From Pelomonas sp966111775 (GTDB lineage: Bacteria > Pseudomonadota > Gammaproteobacteria > Burkholderiales > Burkholderiaceae_C): 20,915 nt of DNA. Of this stretch, positions 13,220 through 20,915 are shown piece by piece. Each line of letters opens with the position of its first letter. The stretch's first letter is position 1. Made by a program: the position numbers and the translations under genes. Below the pieces are notes generated by a model. It saw only the letters and a program-made list of their open reading frames with translations. It made no database searches and was not told where the DNA came from. Where the stretch lies: the NCBI GenBank assembly GCA_966111775.1, contig CBHWBD010000080.1, positions 1 through 20,915 on the forward strand, given 5' to 3'.

Positions 13220-16200
13220 TCAGGCTTTCTCAAGGTTCACGGTGAAGCTCTTGAACTCCGGCGTCTGCGTGTTGGCGTCGCCCACGAAGGGGGTCAGCGT
13301 GTTGACCAGATAGCCGGGCTTGGCCACACCGACGAAGCCCCAGTGGTTGGGCAGGCCCACGGTGTGCACACGCTTGCCGTCCACGTCCAGGGACGCGATG
13401 CGCTTGGTGACGACGGCCACGGCCTTGATGAAGCCGCGGTTGCTCGTCACCTTGACCCAGTCGCCATTGGCCACACCCTTCTCCTTGGCCAGCTCCTCGC
13501 CGATCTCGACGAACTGCTGAGGCTGGATGATGGCCGAGGTGCGCACATTCTTGGTCCAGTAGTGGAAGTGCTCGGTCAGGCGGTAGCTGGTCGCCACATA
13601 CGGGAAGTCCTTGGGCTGGCCGAAGGCCTCCATGTCACCCTTGAAGACGCGCGCGGCCGGGTTGGACTTGGCCTTGGCGTTGCCCGGGTGCATGGGGTTG
13701 TTGAGCAGCGGCGTCTCGAAGGGCTCGTAGTGCTCGGGCAGGGGGCCGTCCACCATGCCGCTGGGCGCAAAGAGGCGCGCCACGCCCTCGGACGTCATGA
13801 TGAAGGGCCGCACCGCGTCGGCGTCGCCCGGGTTGGCGTCGGGCCGGATGTCCGGCACGTCGGAACCGCCCCATTTGTCACCGCTCCAGCTGACGAGACG
13901 GCGCTTGGGGTTCCAGGGCTTGCCCGTCGGGTCGCAGGACGCGGCGTTGTAGAGCACGCGCCGGTTGGCCGGCCAGGCCCAGGCCCAGTTCAGCGTCTGG
14001 CCAATGCCCCAGGGGTCGGCGTTGTCGCGCCGGGCCATCTGGTTGCCGGCCTGCGTCCAGGCGCCGGTATAGATCCAGCAGCCGGCCGCCGTCGTGCCGT
14101 CGTCGCGCAGCAGGCCGAAGCCGCCGAGCTGCTCGCCGGCCTTGGCCAGCACCTTGGTCGCGTCCTTGGGGTCGGTCACGTCGGCCAGGGCCTTGCCGTT
14201 GTACTCCTTGGCCAGTTCCTCGGCCGAGGGCTTGGTGGGCTGCAGATAGGGCCAGGTCAGGTTGACGATGGGGTCGGGGAAGGCGCCGCCCTCCTTGGCG
14301 TAGGCGGCCTTCAGCCGGGTGAACAGCTCGGCAATGATCTCGGGGTCGCCACGCGCCTCGCCCGGCGGCTCGGCGCCCTTCCAGTGCCACTGCAGCCAGC
14401 GGCCGGAGTTGGTCAGCGCCCCGTCTTCCTCTGCGAAGCAGGTCGACGGGAAGCGGAACACCGTGGTCTGGATCTCGGCGCTCTTGACGTCGTTGTGCTC
14501 GCCATAGTTCTTCCAGAACTCCGCCGTCTCGGTGTTGAGCGGATCGATGATGACGAGGTACTTCAGCTTGCTGAGGCCCGCGACGATCTTCTTCTTGTTC
14601 GGGAAGCTGCCCACCGGGTTGAAGCCCTGGCAGATATAGCCGTTGAGCTTGCCCTGGTTCATCATCTCGAAGGCGCGCAGCACGTCGTAGCCGACGTCCC
14701 ACTTGGGCAGCCAGTGGTAGCCCCAGCTGTTCTCGGCCGTGGCCGCCTTGCCGAAGGTCGACTTCATGTAGCTGACGAAGAACTTGGGGTAGTTCTGCCA
14801 GTAGCTCATCTGCCCCGGGCGCAGGGGCTTGAGGGCGCGGGTCTTGTAGTAGGTGTCGAGGTCCTGCTCGTTGTCGCGCGGCAGGCTCAGGTAGCCGGGC
14901 AGAGAGGTGGACAGCAGGCCCAGGTCGGTCAGCCCCTGGATGTTGCTGTGGCCGCGCAGCGCGTTCATGCCGCCGCCCGGCTGGCCGATATTGCCCAGCA
15001 GCAGCTGCACCAGCGCCCCGGTGCGGATCATCTGCGAGCCCATGCTGTGCTGCGTCCAGCCGAGGGCATACATGATGGTCATGGTGCGGTCGGGCGTGGA
15101 GGTGCTGGCGATGTGCTCGCAGACCTTGAGGAACTTCTCCTTGGGCGTGCCGGTGATCTTGCTGACCTGCTCGGGCGTGTAGCGCGAGTAGTGCTGCTTC
15201 ATCACATTGAGCACGCAGCGCGGGTGCTCCATGCTCATGTCGACCTTGGCGAAACCCTTGTCGTCCAGCTCATAGCCCCAGGAGGCGGGGTTGTAGCTGC
15301 GCTTGGCCTCGTCGTAGCCGCTGAAGATGCCGTCCTCGAACTTGTAGCCCTCGCCGACGATGAAGGTGGCGTTGGTGTAGTGGCGGACGTATTCGGTCTG
15401 GATCTTGTTGTTGGACAGCAGGTAGTTGATGACGCCGCTGAGGAAGGCGATGTCGGAGCCGGCGCGGATGGGCGCGTAGTAGTCGGCCATGGCGGCCGAG
15501 CGCGTGAAGCGCGGGTCCACGACGACCAGCCTGGCCTTGTTGTGCTGCTTGGCCTCGACGACCCACTTGAAGCCGCAGGGGTGGGCCTCGGCGGCATTGC
15601 CGCCCATGATGAGTACCAGGTCTGCGTTCTTGATGTCCACCCAGTGGTTGGTCATCGCGCCGCGGCCGAACGTCGGGGCCAGACTGGCCACCGTCGGGCC
15701 GTGTCAAACACGGGCCTGGTTGTCGAATACGAGCATGCCCAGGCTGCGCATCACCTTGTGCGTGATGTAGCCTGTTTCATTGGACGAGGCCGAGGCAGCC
15801 AGGATGCCGGTGCTGGTCCAGCGGTTGACCGTCTGGCCGGCGGCGTTGCTGGCCTGGAAGTTGGCGTCGCGGTCGGCCTTCATCAGCTTGACGAGGCGGT
15901 TCATGGCCTCGTCCCAGCTGACGCGCTTCCATTCCGTCGCGCCCGGCTCGCGGATCTCCGGGTACTTCAGCCGGTTGGGGCTGTGCACGAAGTCCAGCAG
16001 GCCCGCGCCCTTGGGGCAGAGGGTGCCGCGGTTGACCGGGTGGTCGGGGTCGCCCTCGATGTGGATGATGGACGAGGTGACGTTCTTCGCCTTGTCGCCC
16101 AAGCTGTACATGATGATGCCGCAGCCCACCGAGCAGTAGGGGCAGGTGTTGCGGGTCTCGGTCGCCCGGGCAAGCTTGAAGTTGCGCGCCTCGGCCAGGG

Positions 16201-16291
16201 CGGCCGTCGGCGAGAACCCCAGGGCCACCAGACTGGACGCTGCCAGCCCTGCCCCGCTCACCCGGAAGAATTGCCTCCGGTCCATGTCCAT
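13220..16291 (-). CDS. fdoG: Formate dehydrogenase-N/O type catalytic subunit, selenoprotein (UGA = Sec196)
   Basis: The gene is 1024 codons including the stop, giving 1023 residues (E. coli FdoG is about 1016), if the in-frame TGA at 15706-15704 is read as selenocysteine. That codon is number 196, in the context DNQARV-U-HGPTVASLAPTFGRG, as in E. coli FdnG/FdoG where Sec196 is the molybdenum ligand. The N terminus has a Tat signal (DRRQFFRVSG, hydrophobic stretch, cleavage after about residue 33). C50, C53, C57 and C92 bind one [4Fe-4S] cluster. The rest is the molybdopterin enzyme body. It oxidises formate to CO2 in the periplasm. The ATG at 16291 follows AGGAG at 8 nt. A naive gene call would split it into 15704-16291 and 13220-15691. 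Confidence 0.97.
15663..15706 (-). promoter_or_regulatory. Bacterial SECIS element after the Sec UGA of fdoG
   Basis: Directly after the UGA (15706-15704), the mRNA can form an outer stem CGGCC (15701-15697) with GGCCG (15667-15663) and an apical stem GGCCA/UGGCC around a GUC loop (GGCCAGUCUGGCC, 15689-15677). The AGUC loop region starts at nucleotide 22 counted from the U of UGA, matching the spacing in E. coli fdhF and the AGUC loop of fdnG. SelB encoded downstream should bind this hairpin. Confidence 0.88.
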
Positions 16292-16304
16292 TCGGCTGTC
16301 TCCT

Positions 16305-16319
16305 GCGGGCAGCGCCCGC
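16305..16319 (-). promoter_or_regulatory. GC hairpin next to the fdoG ribosome binding site
   Basis: On the minus strand GCGGGC-GCT-GCCCGC forms a perfect 6-bp stem with a 3-base loop that abuts the AGGAG of fdoG. It could modulate ribosome access. No function is demonstrated by sequence alone. Confidence 0.4.
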
Positions 16320-16392
16320 TCTTGTGCAGGAACGAATCACGCCAGCAGCCAGCTTCGGCCACCGCAAGGTGATTTCTTCACAAAGGAGAGGG

Positions 16393-16423
16393 CTTGTCCA
16401 GGGTGGCAATCCAGGGGGACAAG
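16393..16423. promoter_or_regulatory. Inverted repeat upstream of fdoG, possible operator
   Basis: CTTGTCC (16393-16399) and GGACAAG (16417-16423) form a perfect 7-bp inverted repeat with a 17-bp spacer, about 100 bp before the fdoG start in the 177-bp gap after apbC. Arms of 7 bp centred 24 bp apart could fit a dimeric regulator. No convincing -35/-10 pair or sigma-54 motif was found, so the promoter itself is not assigned. Confidence 0.35.
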
Positions 16424-16439
16424 ACAGGTCGGGTATCCA

Positions 16440-16468
16440 GCCGTGTCAGCACGGCGTCAGGTGACGCC
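16440..16468 (-). terminator. Overlapping hairpins after apbC, weak terminator candidate
   Basis: Immediately after the apbC stop (16471-16469), the minus strand contains GGCGTCA-CC-TGACGCC (16468-16453) and the overlapping GCCGTG-CTGA-CACGGC (16455-16440). The two stems share bases, so they compete. No T tract follows, so a rho-independent terminator is uncertain. Confidence 0.3.
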
Positions 16469-17563
16469 TCAAGTGGTCTTGGAGATCGAGATGCTCGGGA
16501 ACTTGGCCGAGTAGTCCTTGCCCTGGGCGGCGATCTTGGACGCCACCTTGCGGGCCAGCGCTTTGTAAAGCGCCGCCACTTCGCCGTCCGGCTCGGCGGC
16601 GACCGTGGGCGTGCCGGAATCGGCCTGGGCACGGATGCTCATGGCCAGGGGCAGGGCCGCCAGCAGCTCCGTGCCGTACTGGGCTGCCATCTTCGCGCCG
16701 CCCTCGGCGCCGAAGATGTGCTCGGCATGGCCGCAGTGGGAGCAGATGTGCACGGCCATGTTCTCGACGATGCCGAGGATGGGCACGCCCACCTTCTCGA
16801 ACATCTTCAGGCCCTTCTTGGCGTCGATCAGCGCGATGTCCTGGGGCGTCGTGACGATGACGGCACCGGTGACGGGCACGCGCTGGGACAGGGTCAGCTG
16901 GATGTCGCCGGTGCCGGGCGGCATGTCGACGATGAGGTAGTCCAGCTCCTGCCAGCGGGTCTGGCGCAGCAGCTGCTCCAGGGCCTGGGTGGCCATGGGG
17001 CCGCGCCAGATCATGGCCTGGTCGTCATCGACCAGGAAGCCGATGGAATTGACCTGCAGGCCATGGGCGACATGGGGCTCCATGGTCTGGCCGTCCAGGG
17101 TCTCGGGGCGGCCGCTGGCGCCCAGCATCAGCGGCTGGCTGGGACCGTAGACGTCGGCATCCAGCACGCCCACGCGGGCGCCCTCGGCATGCAGGGCCAG
17201 GGCCAGGTTGGCGGCCGTCGTGCTCTTGCCCACGCCGCCCTTGCCGGAGGCCACGGCGATGATGTTCTTGACGCCCGGCAGCAACTGCACGCCGCGCTGC
17301 ACGGCATGGGCCACGACCTTGGTCGAGATGGCGACGCTGACATTGCCGACGCCGGCCACGCTCTTGGCCGCGGCAATCACCGCCGCGCGCAGGGCGGCAT
17401 GCTGGCTGGCCGCCGGGTAGCCCAGCTCGATGTCGACGCTCACGTCGGCGCCGTCGACCTTGATGGAGCGGACCGCCTTGGACTCGCCCAGCACGCGGCC
17501 GCTTCCAGGGTCCACCACGGCTTGCAGCAGGGGTTGCAGCTGGACGTCAGAGATCGCGGTCAT
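16469..17563 (-). CDS. apbC: Iron-sulfur cluster carrier protein ApbC/Mrp
   Basis: The product is 364 residues. An N-terminal MIP18/DUF59-like domain (about 1-85) is followed by a P-loop ATPase with deviant Walker A GKGGVGKST (107-115), DADVYGPSQP (135-144) and VDMPPGTGD (212-220), then a CSHC pair (C274, C277) that holds a bridging [4Fe-4S] cluster at the dimer interface. It is a cytosolic Fe-S cluster carrier. It lies upstream of fdoG on the same strand across a 177-bp gap, so it is probably a separate unit, though read-through into the Fe-S-rich formate dehydrogenase genes is plausible. Confidence 0.96.
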   Translation of the reverse strand: MTAISDVQLQPLLQAVVDPGSGRVLGESKAVRSIKVDGADVSVDIELGYPAASQHAALRAAVIAAAKSVAGVGNVSVAISTKVVAHAVQRGVQLLPGVKNIIAVASGKGGVGKSTTAANLALALHAEGARVGVLDADVYGPSQPLMLGASGRPETLDGQTMEPHVAHGLQVNSIGFLVDDDQAMIWRGPMATQALEQLLRQTRWQELDYLIVDMPPGTGDIQLTLSQRVPVTGAVIVTTPQDIALIDAKKGLKMFEKVGVPILGIVENMAVHICSHCGHAEHIFGAEGGAKMAAQYGTELLAALPLAMSIRAQADSGTPTVAAEPDGEVAALYKALARKVASKIAAQGKDYSAKFPSISISKTT

Positions 17564-17679
17564 GGCAGGGAACAGTTCACGGGAAGCGGGGCCAGCAGTC
17601 TAGCCCGCGAGGGGTTTGCATCCGGTTGGGGGGCTTTCTGCGTAGAGTGAGGCGGCCTCGCATTGCCGCCGGAGATTCC

Positions 17680-18573
17680 ATGCGCCGTCCCCTCCTTCTG
17701 CTCACCGCTGCCCTGCTCGGCGCCCCCGCCTTCGCCCAATCCAGCGGCAAGCTGCTGCTGACCGGCGGCGTGTCCAGCATCGACGGCGCGGCCGGCGGTG
17801 GCCTGACGCCCTGGGCGGTGACCGGCAGCTACGCCACGGCCGGCGAGATCGGCGGCACCGCCTTCATCACCCGCGCCAAGACCGACAACTACGGCCTGCT
17901 GACCTATGGCGCCGCCGTCGCCTTCCACGACCGCATCGAGCTGTCGCTGGCCAAGCAGGACTTCGACACCGAGAGCAATCTCGCCCCCCTCGGCCTGGAT
18001 GGCCTGCACCTGAAGCAGGACATCCTGGGCCTCAAGGTCCGCGTCGCCGGCGACGCCGTGCTCGACAGCGACACCCTGATGCCCCAGATCGCCGTCGGCC
18101 TGGAGCACAAGAAGACCCATGCGGGCAACCTCGGCCCCACCCTGTTCGGGCCGCTGGGCGCCAAGGACTCGGGCACCGACTTCTATGCCAGCGCCACCAA
18201 GCTGTTCCTGGCCGACGGTGTGCTCGTCAACCTGACGCTGCGCGCCACCAAGGCCAATCAGAACGGCCTGCTGGGCTTTGGCGGCGCCCAGGGCAAGGGC
18301 TATCGCCTGCAGCCCGAGTTCTCGGTCGCCAAGCTGTTGCGCAAGGACCTGGCCATCGGCTTCGAGTTCCGCGCCAAACCCGACAACCTGAACCAGTCCG
18401 TCCTCGGCGCCGGCGCGCTGAAGGAGGACGACTGGAAGGATGTCTTCATCGCCTGGACGCCGAGCAAGCATTTCTCGTTGACCGCCGCCTGGGTGGACCT
18501 CGGCCGCATCGCGCCGGCCGTGCAACCCAAGCGCCAGACGGGCAGCTATCTGTCCGCCCAGTTCGCGCTCTAG
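17680..18573 (+). CDS. DUF3034 family exported protein
   Basis: The ATG at 17680 follows GGAG and gives 297 residues with a signal peptide ending APAFA at about residue 19. The mature start GKLLLTGGVSSIDGAAGGGL and the following TPWAV segment are typical of the DUF3034 family as I recall it. Alternating polar/hydrophobic strands (for example GTAFITRAKTDNYG and FHDRIELSLAKQ) and a C terminus YLSAQFAL ending on a hydrophobic residue suggest a beta-rich, possibly outer-membrane barrel protein. Function is unknown. The next gene starts 10 nt after the stop, so the two are likely co-transcribed. It is divergent from apbC, with 116 bp between. Confidence 0.85.
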   Translation: MRRPLLLLTAALLGAPAFAQSSGKLLLTGGVSSIDGAAGGGLTPWAVTGSYATAGEIGGTAFITRAKTDNYGLLTYGAAVAFHDRIELSLAKQDFDTESNLAPLGLDGLHLKQDILGLKVRVAGDAVLDSDTLMPQIAVGLEHKKTHAGNLGPTLFGPLGAKDSGTDFYASATKLFLADGVLVNLTLRATKANQNGLLGFGGAQGKGYRLQPEFSVAKLLRKDLAIGFEFRAKPDNLNQSVLGAGALKEDDWKDVFIAWTPSKHFSLTAAWVDLGRIAPAVQPKRQTGSYLSAQFAL

Positions 18574-18583
18574 GAGTCACCCC

Positions 18584-19030
18584 ATGCGCCTTGCTCTCCT
18601 CGCCAGCCTGCTGGTCTGTTCCGCTGCGTTTGCCCAGACGCCGCCGGCCAACGACAGCGTCTACCAGGCCTGGGGCGGCAAGGCCGGCATCCGCGCGGTG
18701 ATGGACGACTTCGTGCCGCGCCTGATCGCCGACCCGCGCACGGCCCCCTTCTTCAAGACCGTCAACCGCGAGAACCTGACGGCCCAGCTGACCGAACAGC
18801 TCTGCCAGGAAGCCGGCGGCCCCTGCAGCTACCAGGGCGCGCCGATGAAGCTGGTGCACCAGGACCTGGAGATCCAGCGGCGCGACTTCAATGCGCTGGT
18901 GGAGATCCTGCAGCAGGCCATGGACGCCAGGGGCATTCCCTTCGCCGCCCAGAACGGCATGCTGGCGCGGCTGGCGCCGATGCATCGCGAAATCGTCACG
19001 GCGGTGAGCGATTCGCAGCAGGCTCGGTAA
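18584..19030 (+). CDS. Exported group 1 truncated haemoglobin
   Basis: The product is 148 residues with a signal peptide (1-17, ending SAAFA) and then a 2-on-2 globin. Characteristic parts are YQAWGGKAGIRAVMDDFVPR (27-46), DPRTAPFF (50-57) and GAPMKLVHQDLEI (85-97), with H92 as the proximal haem ligand. The usual tyrosine after the conserved Phe in helix B appears to be Val (F43-V44). C74 and C81 could form a disulfide in the periplasm. An AGGAG site precedes the ATG. Likely roles are binding or handling of oxygen, nitric oxide or haem in the cell envelope; which is unknown. Confidence 0.9.
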   Translation: MRLALLASLLVCSAAFAQTPPANDSVYQAWGGKAGIRAVMDDFVPRLIADPRTAPFFKTVNRENLTAQLTEQLCQEAGGPCSYQGAPMKLVHQDLEIQRRDFNALVEILQQAMDARGIPFAAQNGMLARLAPMHREIVTAVSDSQQAR

Positions 19031-19092
19031 AGAAATTTTTCGTTCACCGCCCCGCCACAAGGCGGCGCGGGCCCGACGGCACACTGCCGGCC

Positions 19093-20915
19093 ATGCGACT
19101 CACCCGTGTTTCCGCGGCCGCCCTGTTGGCGGCCTGCGGCAGCTTTTCCGCTGCTGCCCAAACCCAAGCCCCGCCGCCCGATGCCCCCGCGTCCGCGCCG
19201 GCGCGGCCTGCCCAGCGCCCGGCGGCCAAGCCAGCCGACGGCAAGTCCGAACAGCTCAAACGCGTCGAGATCAGCGGCACGGCCAGCGATGAGTCCATCC
19301 GCAAGGCCTCGACGGCCAGCAAGATCGTCATCACCCGCGAGGAGATCGAGAAGTTCGGCGACTCGACGCTGGGCGAGATGATCAAGCGCCTGCCTGGCGT
19401 GACGACCGGTGGCCGCCCGGGTCGTGGCGGCGACATCCGCATGCGCGGCATGGGCGGCGGCTACACCCAGATCCTCGTCAACGGCGAGCGCATGCCGCCG
19501 GGCTTCTCGCTGGACCAGCTGCCGCCCGAGCAGGTCGAGCGCATCGAGGTGCTGCGTGCGCCCACGGCCGAGTACGGCACCCGCGCCGTGGCCGGCACCA
19601 TCAACATCGTGCTGCGCGAGGCGCTGAAGAAGCGACTCAACGAGTTCCGCGCCGGCTTTGCCACCGAGCGCGACAAGATCAGCCCCGGCATCAGCTGGAC
19701 GCGCAACGACAACTTCGGCGAGGGTCATGCCTACAACCTGACCGTCAACGCCATGCATGGCGAGCGCATCGACAACATCATCAACGACACGCTGACCCAC
19801 ACGGTGGCGACCCACAGCGACAGCCTGCTGGTGTCGCGCGGCCGCAGCCAGGACGAGCGCAGCGCCATCAACATTACCGGCCGCTTGCAGCTCAAGCTCA
19901 ACGCGACGGACAGCCTGGCCATCCAGCCCTTCATCGTGTCCACCAAGTCCAGCAGCAACACCCAGCTGCTGCAGACGACGACGCCCCAGCCCAACCCCAG
20001 GCCGCCCGGCTTCTTCGACCAGGCCGACAGTGACGGCGACAGCCGCTTCACGATGGCGCGGCTGAACGCGCAATGGCAAAGCAAGCTGAGCGCCGACACG
20101 CGGGTGGAAGCGCGCGGCGGCCTGGGCCGCGCGCGCGCCGAAGGCCATAGCGTGCGCCAGGAAAGTCTGGCCGGCACGCCCTCACGCCTGCAGGACGACA
20201 GCAACACCAGTCGGGACAGCAGCTGGAGCGCACTGGCCAAGATCTCGCACAACCTCGGCGGCGACCACAGTTTGGTCAGCGGCATCGAGGGTGAAGGCAC
20301 GAGCCGCCACACCAACCGCGTCACCCTCGTCAACGGCGCGCCGCAGCCGGGGCTGGACGACTTCGGCGACGACCTGGACGCCTCATCCACCCGCATCGCC
20401 GCCTATGCGCAGGACGAGTGGAACGTCGGCAAGCAATGGGACTTCTACGCCGGCCTGCGCTGGGAGGGCATCACCACCCGCTCCAGCGCGGCCAGCTATG
20501 ACGCCCGCAACAAGTCCAGCGTCTTCACGCCGCTGGCCCATGCCCGCTACAAGCTCGACGACAAGGGCCGCGACATGATCCGCGCCAGCCTGACGCGCAG
20601 CTACCGCAGCCCGCAGCTGCAGGACCTGATCGCCCGGCCGACCATCAACAGCCAGGTGCCCCACCAGGCCAACACGCCCGACCGCGCCGGCAACCCCGAC
20701 CTCAAGCCCGAACTCGCCACCGGCTTCGAGGTCGGCTACGAGCACTACCTGACCAAGGGCGGCCTGCTCAGCGCCAACTTCTTCGCCCGCCGCATCACCA
20801 ACCTGATGCGCAACGTGACTTCGCTGGAGACGGTGCCCTGGGCGGCCGCCCCGCGCTGGGGGGGCCCGCCGCCGCACAAAACCAAAGCAGCGCCCGGGGC
20901 CGGGCAGACAGAGGC
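19093..20915 (+). CDS. TonB-dependent outer-membrane receptor, C terminus missing (runs off right edge)
   Basis: 607 codons are present and the frame is open to the edge. Residues 1-22 are a signal sequence, which also contains LAAC (12-15), a lipobox-like motif. A Pro/Ala-rich linker follows, then the plug domain (about 57-178) with ISGTAS, LGEMIKRLPGV, DIRMRGMGGGYTQILVNG, VERIEVLRAPTAEYGT and AGTINIVLRE. The beta-barrel follows, with RASLTRSYRSPQLQDLI and NPDLKPELATGFEVGYEHYL. It should import an iron chelate, haem or similar ligand with TonB energy; the ligand cannot be told. It begins 62 nt after the globin gene. From about 20860 the translation leaves the family pattern (see findings). 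Confidence 0.93.
   Translation, partial: MRLTRVSAAALLAACGSFSAAAQTQAPPPDAPASAPARPAQRPAAKPADGKSEQLKRVEISGTASDESIRKASTASKIVITREEIEKFGDSTLGEMIKRLPGVTTGGRPGRGGDIRMRGMGGGYTQILVNGERMPPGFSLDQLPPEQVERIEVLRAPTAEYGTRAVAGTINIVLREALKKRLNEFRAGFATERDKISPGISWTRNDNFGEGHAYNLTVNAMHGERIDNIINDTLTHTVATHSDSLLVSRGRSQDERSAINITGRLQLKLNATDSLAIQPFIVSTKSSSNTQLLQTTTPQPNPRPPGFFDQADSDGDSRFTMARLNAQWQSKLSADTRVEARGGLGRARAEGHSVRQESLAGTPSRLQDDSNTSRDSSWSALAKISHNLGGDHSLVSGIEGEGTSRHTNRVTLVNGAPQPGLDDFGDDLDASSTRIAAYAQDEWNVGKQWDFYAGLRWEGITTRSSAASYDARNKSSVFTPLAHARYKLDDKGRDMIRASLTRSYRSPQLQDLIARPTINSQVPHQANTPDRAGNPDLKPELATGFEVGYEHYLTKGGLLSANFFARRITNLMRNVTSLETVPWAAAPRWGGPPPHKTKAAPGAGQTE

Noticed and set aside
13220..16291. fdoG as two separate genes or a pseudogene broken by a stop codon
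   Set aside because: The TGA is at the conserved Sec position, is followed by a bSECIS, and selA, selB and selC are in the same unit.
13343..16372. Very long open frame on the plus strand (about 1009 codons)
   Set aside because: It lies antisense to fdoG and reads as low-complexity Ala/Gly/Val/Arg/His sequence with no family pattern. It is an artefact of GC-rich codon use in the real gene, which has full homology.
19052..19065. Terminator hairpin CCGCC-ACAA-GGCGG after the globin gene
   Set aside because: The stem is only 5 bp with no T tract after it in the direction of transcription. The T run lies before the stem.
1..20915. CRISPR arrays, insertion sequences, phage or plasmid genes
   Set aside because: None was seen. 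The only clear tandem repeat is the 74-bp unit at ureA, which has no spacer structure.

Overview
The window is GC-rich, densely coded DNA with gene families and codon use typical of a Gram-negative betaproteobacterium, most likely Burkholderiales (Roseateles/Pelomonas/Rubrivivax-like). That placement is inferred from gene content and style and was not tested by a search. No insertion sequence, phage gene or CRISPR array is visible.

Left end, minus strand, 1-750: start of a urease operon (ureA, a small His-rich membrane protein, then ureB running off the left edge). The ureA translation start region has been tandemly duplicated: two near-identical 74-bp units plus a diverged third. This leaves two 17-codon leader ORFs ahead of the real ureA start. 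Divergent from it, at 902-2407 on the plus strand, is an animal-type haem peroxidase.

Centre, minus strand, 16291 down to 2391: about 13.9 kb of tightly packed, mostly overlapping genes that look like one selenium-dedicated transcription unit. In transcription order these are: selenocysteine-containing formate dehydrogenase (fdoG with in-frame UGA at codon 196 and a recognisable bSECIS hairpin, fdoH, fdoI); fdhE; selA; selB; the selenocysteine tRNA gene selC; an orphan GcvH-like lipoyl-domain protein; a DsrE-family protein; a PhnD-type binding protein with its ATPase and two PhnE-type permeases (best read as selenate/selenite uptake); and a YdjA-like nitroreductase. A 63-codon ORF of doubtful reality bridges the two permeases with 4-nt overlaps at both ends. 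Together the genes could cover selenium-oxyanion import, possible reduction and carriage on protein thiols, selenocysteine synthesis and decoding, and the enzyme that uses selenocysteine. The GcvH-like/DsrE pair resembles the lipoate-binding-protein/DsrE pairing of the sulfur-oxidising sHdr system. It is the most interesting candidate for undescribed biology here.

Right end: upstream of fdoG on the same strand is apbC/mrp (Fe-S carrier ATPase). Divergent from it on the plus strand are a DUF3034 exported protein, an exported group 1 truncated haemoglobin, and a TonB-dependent receptor cut by the right edge. The last ~55 bases of the window look like poor-quality or chimeric contig-end sequence.
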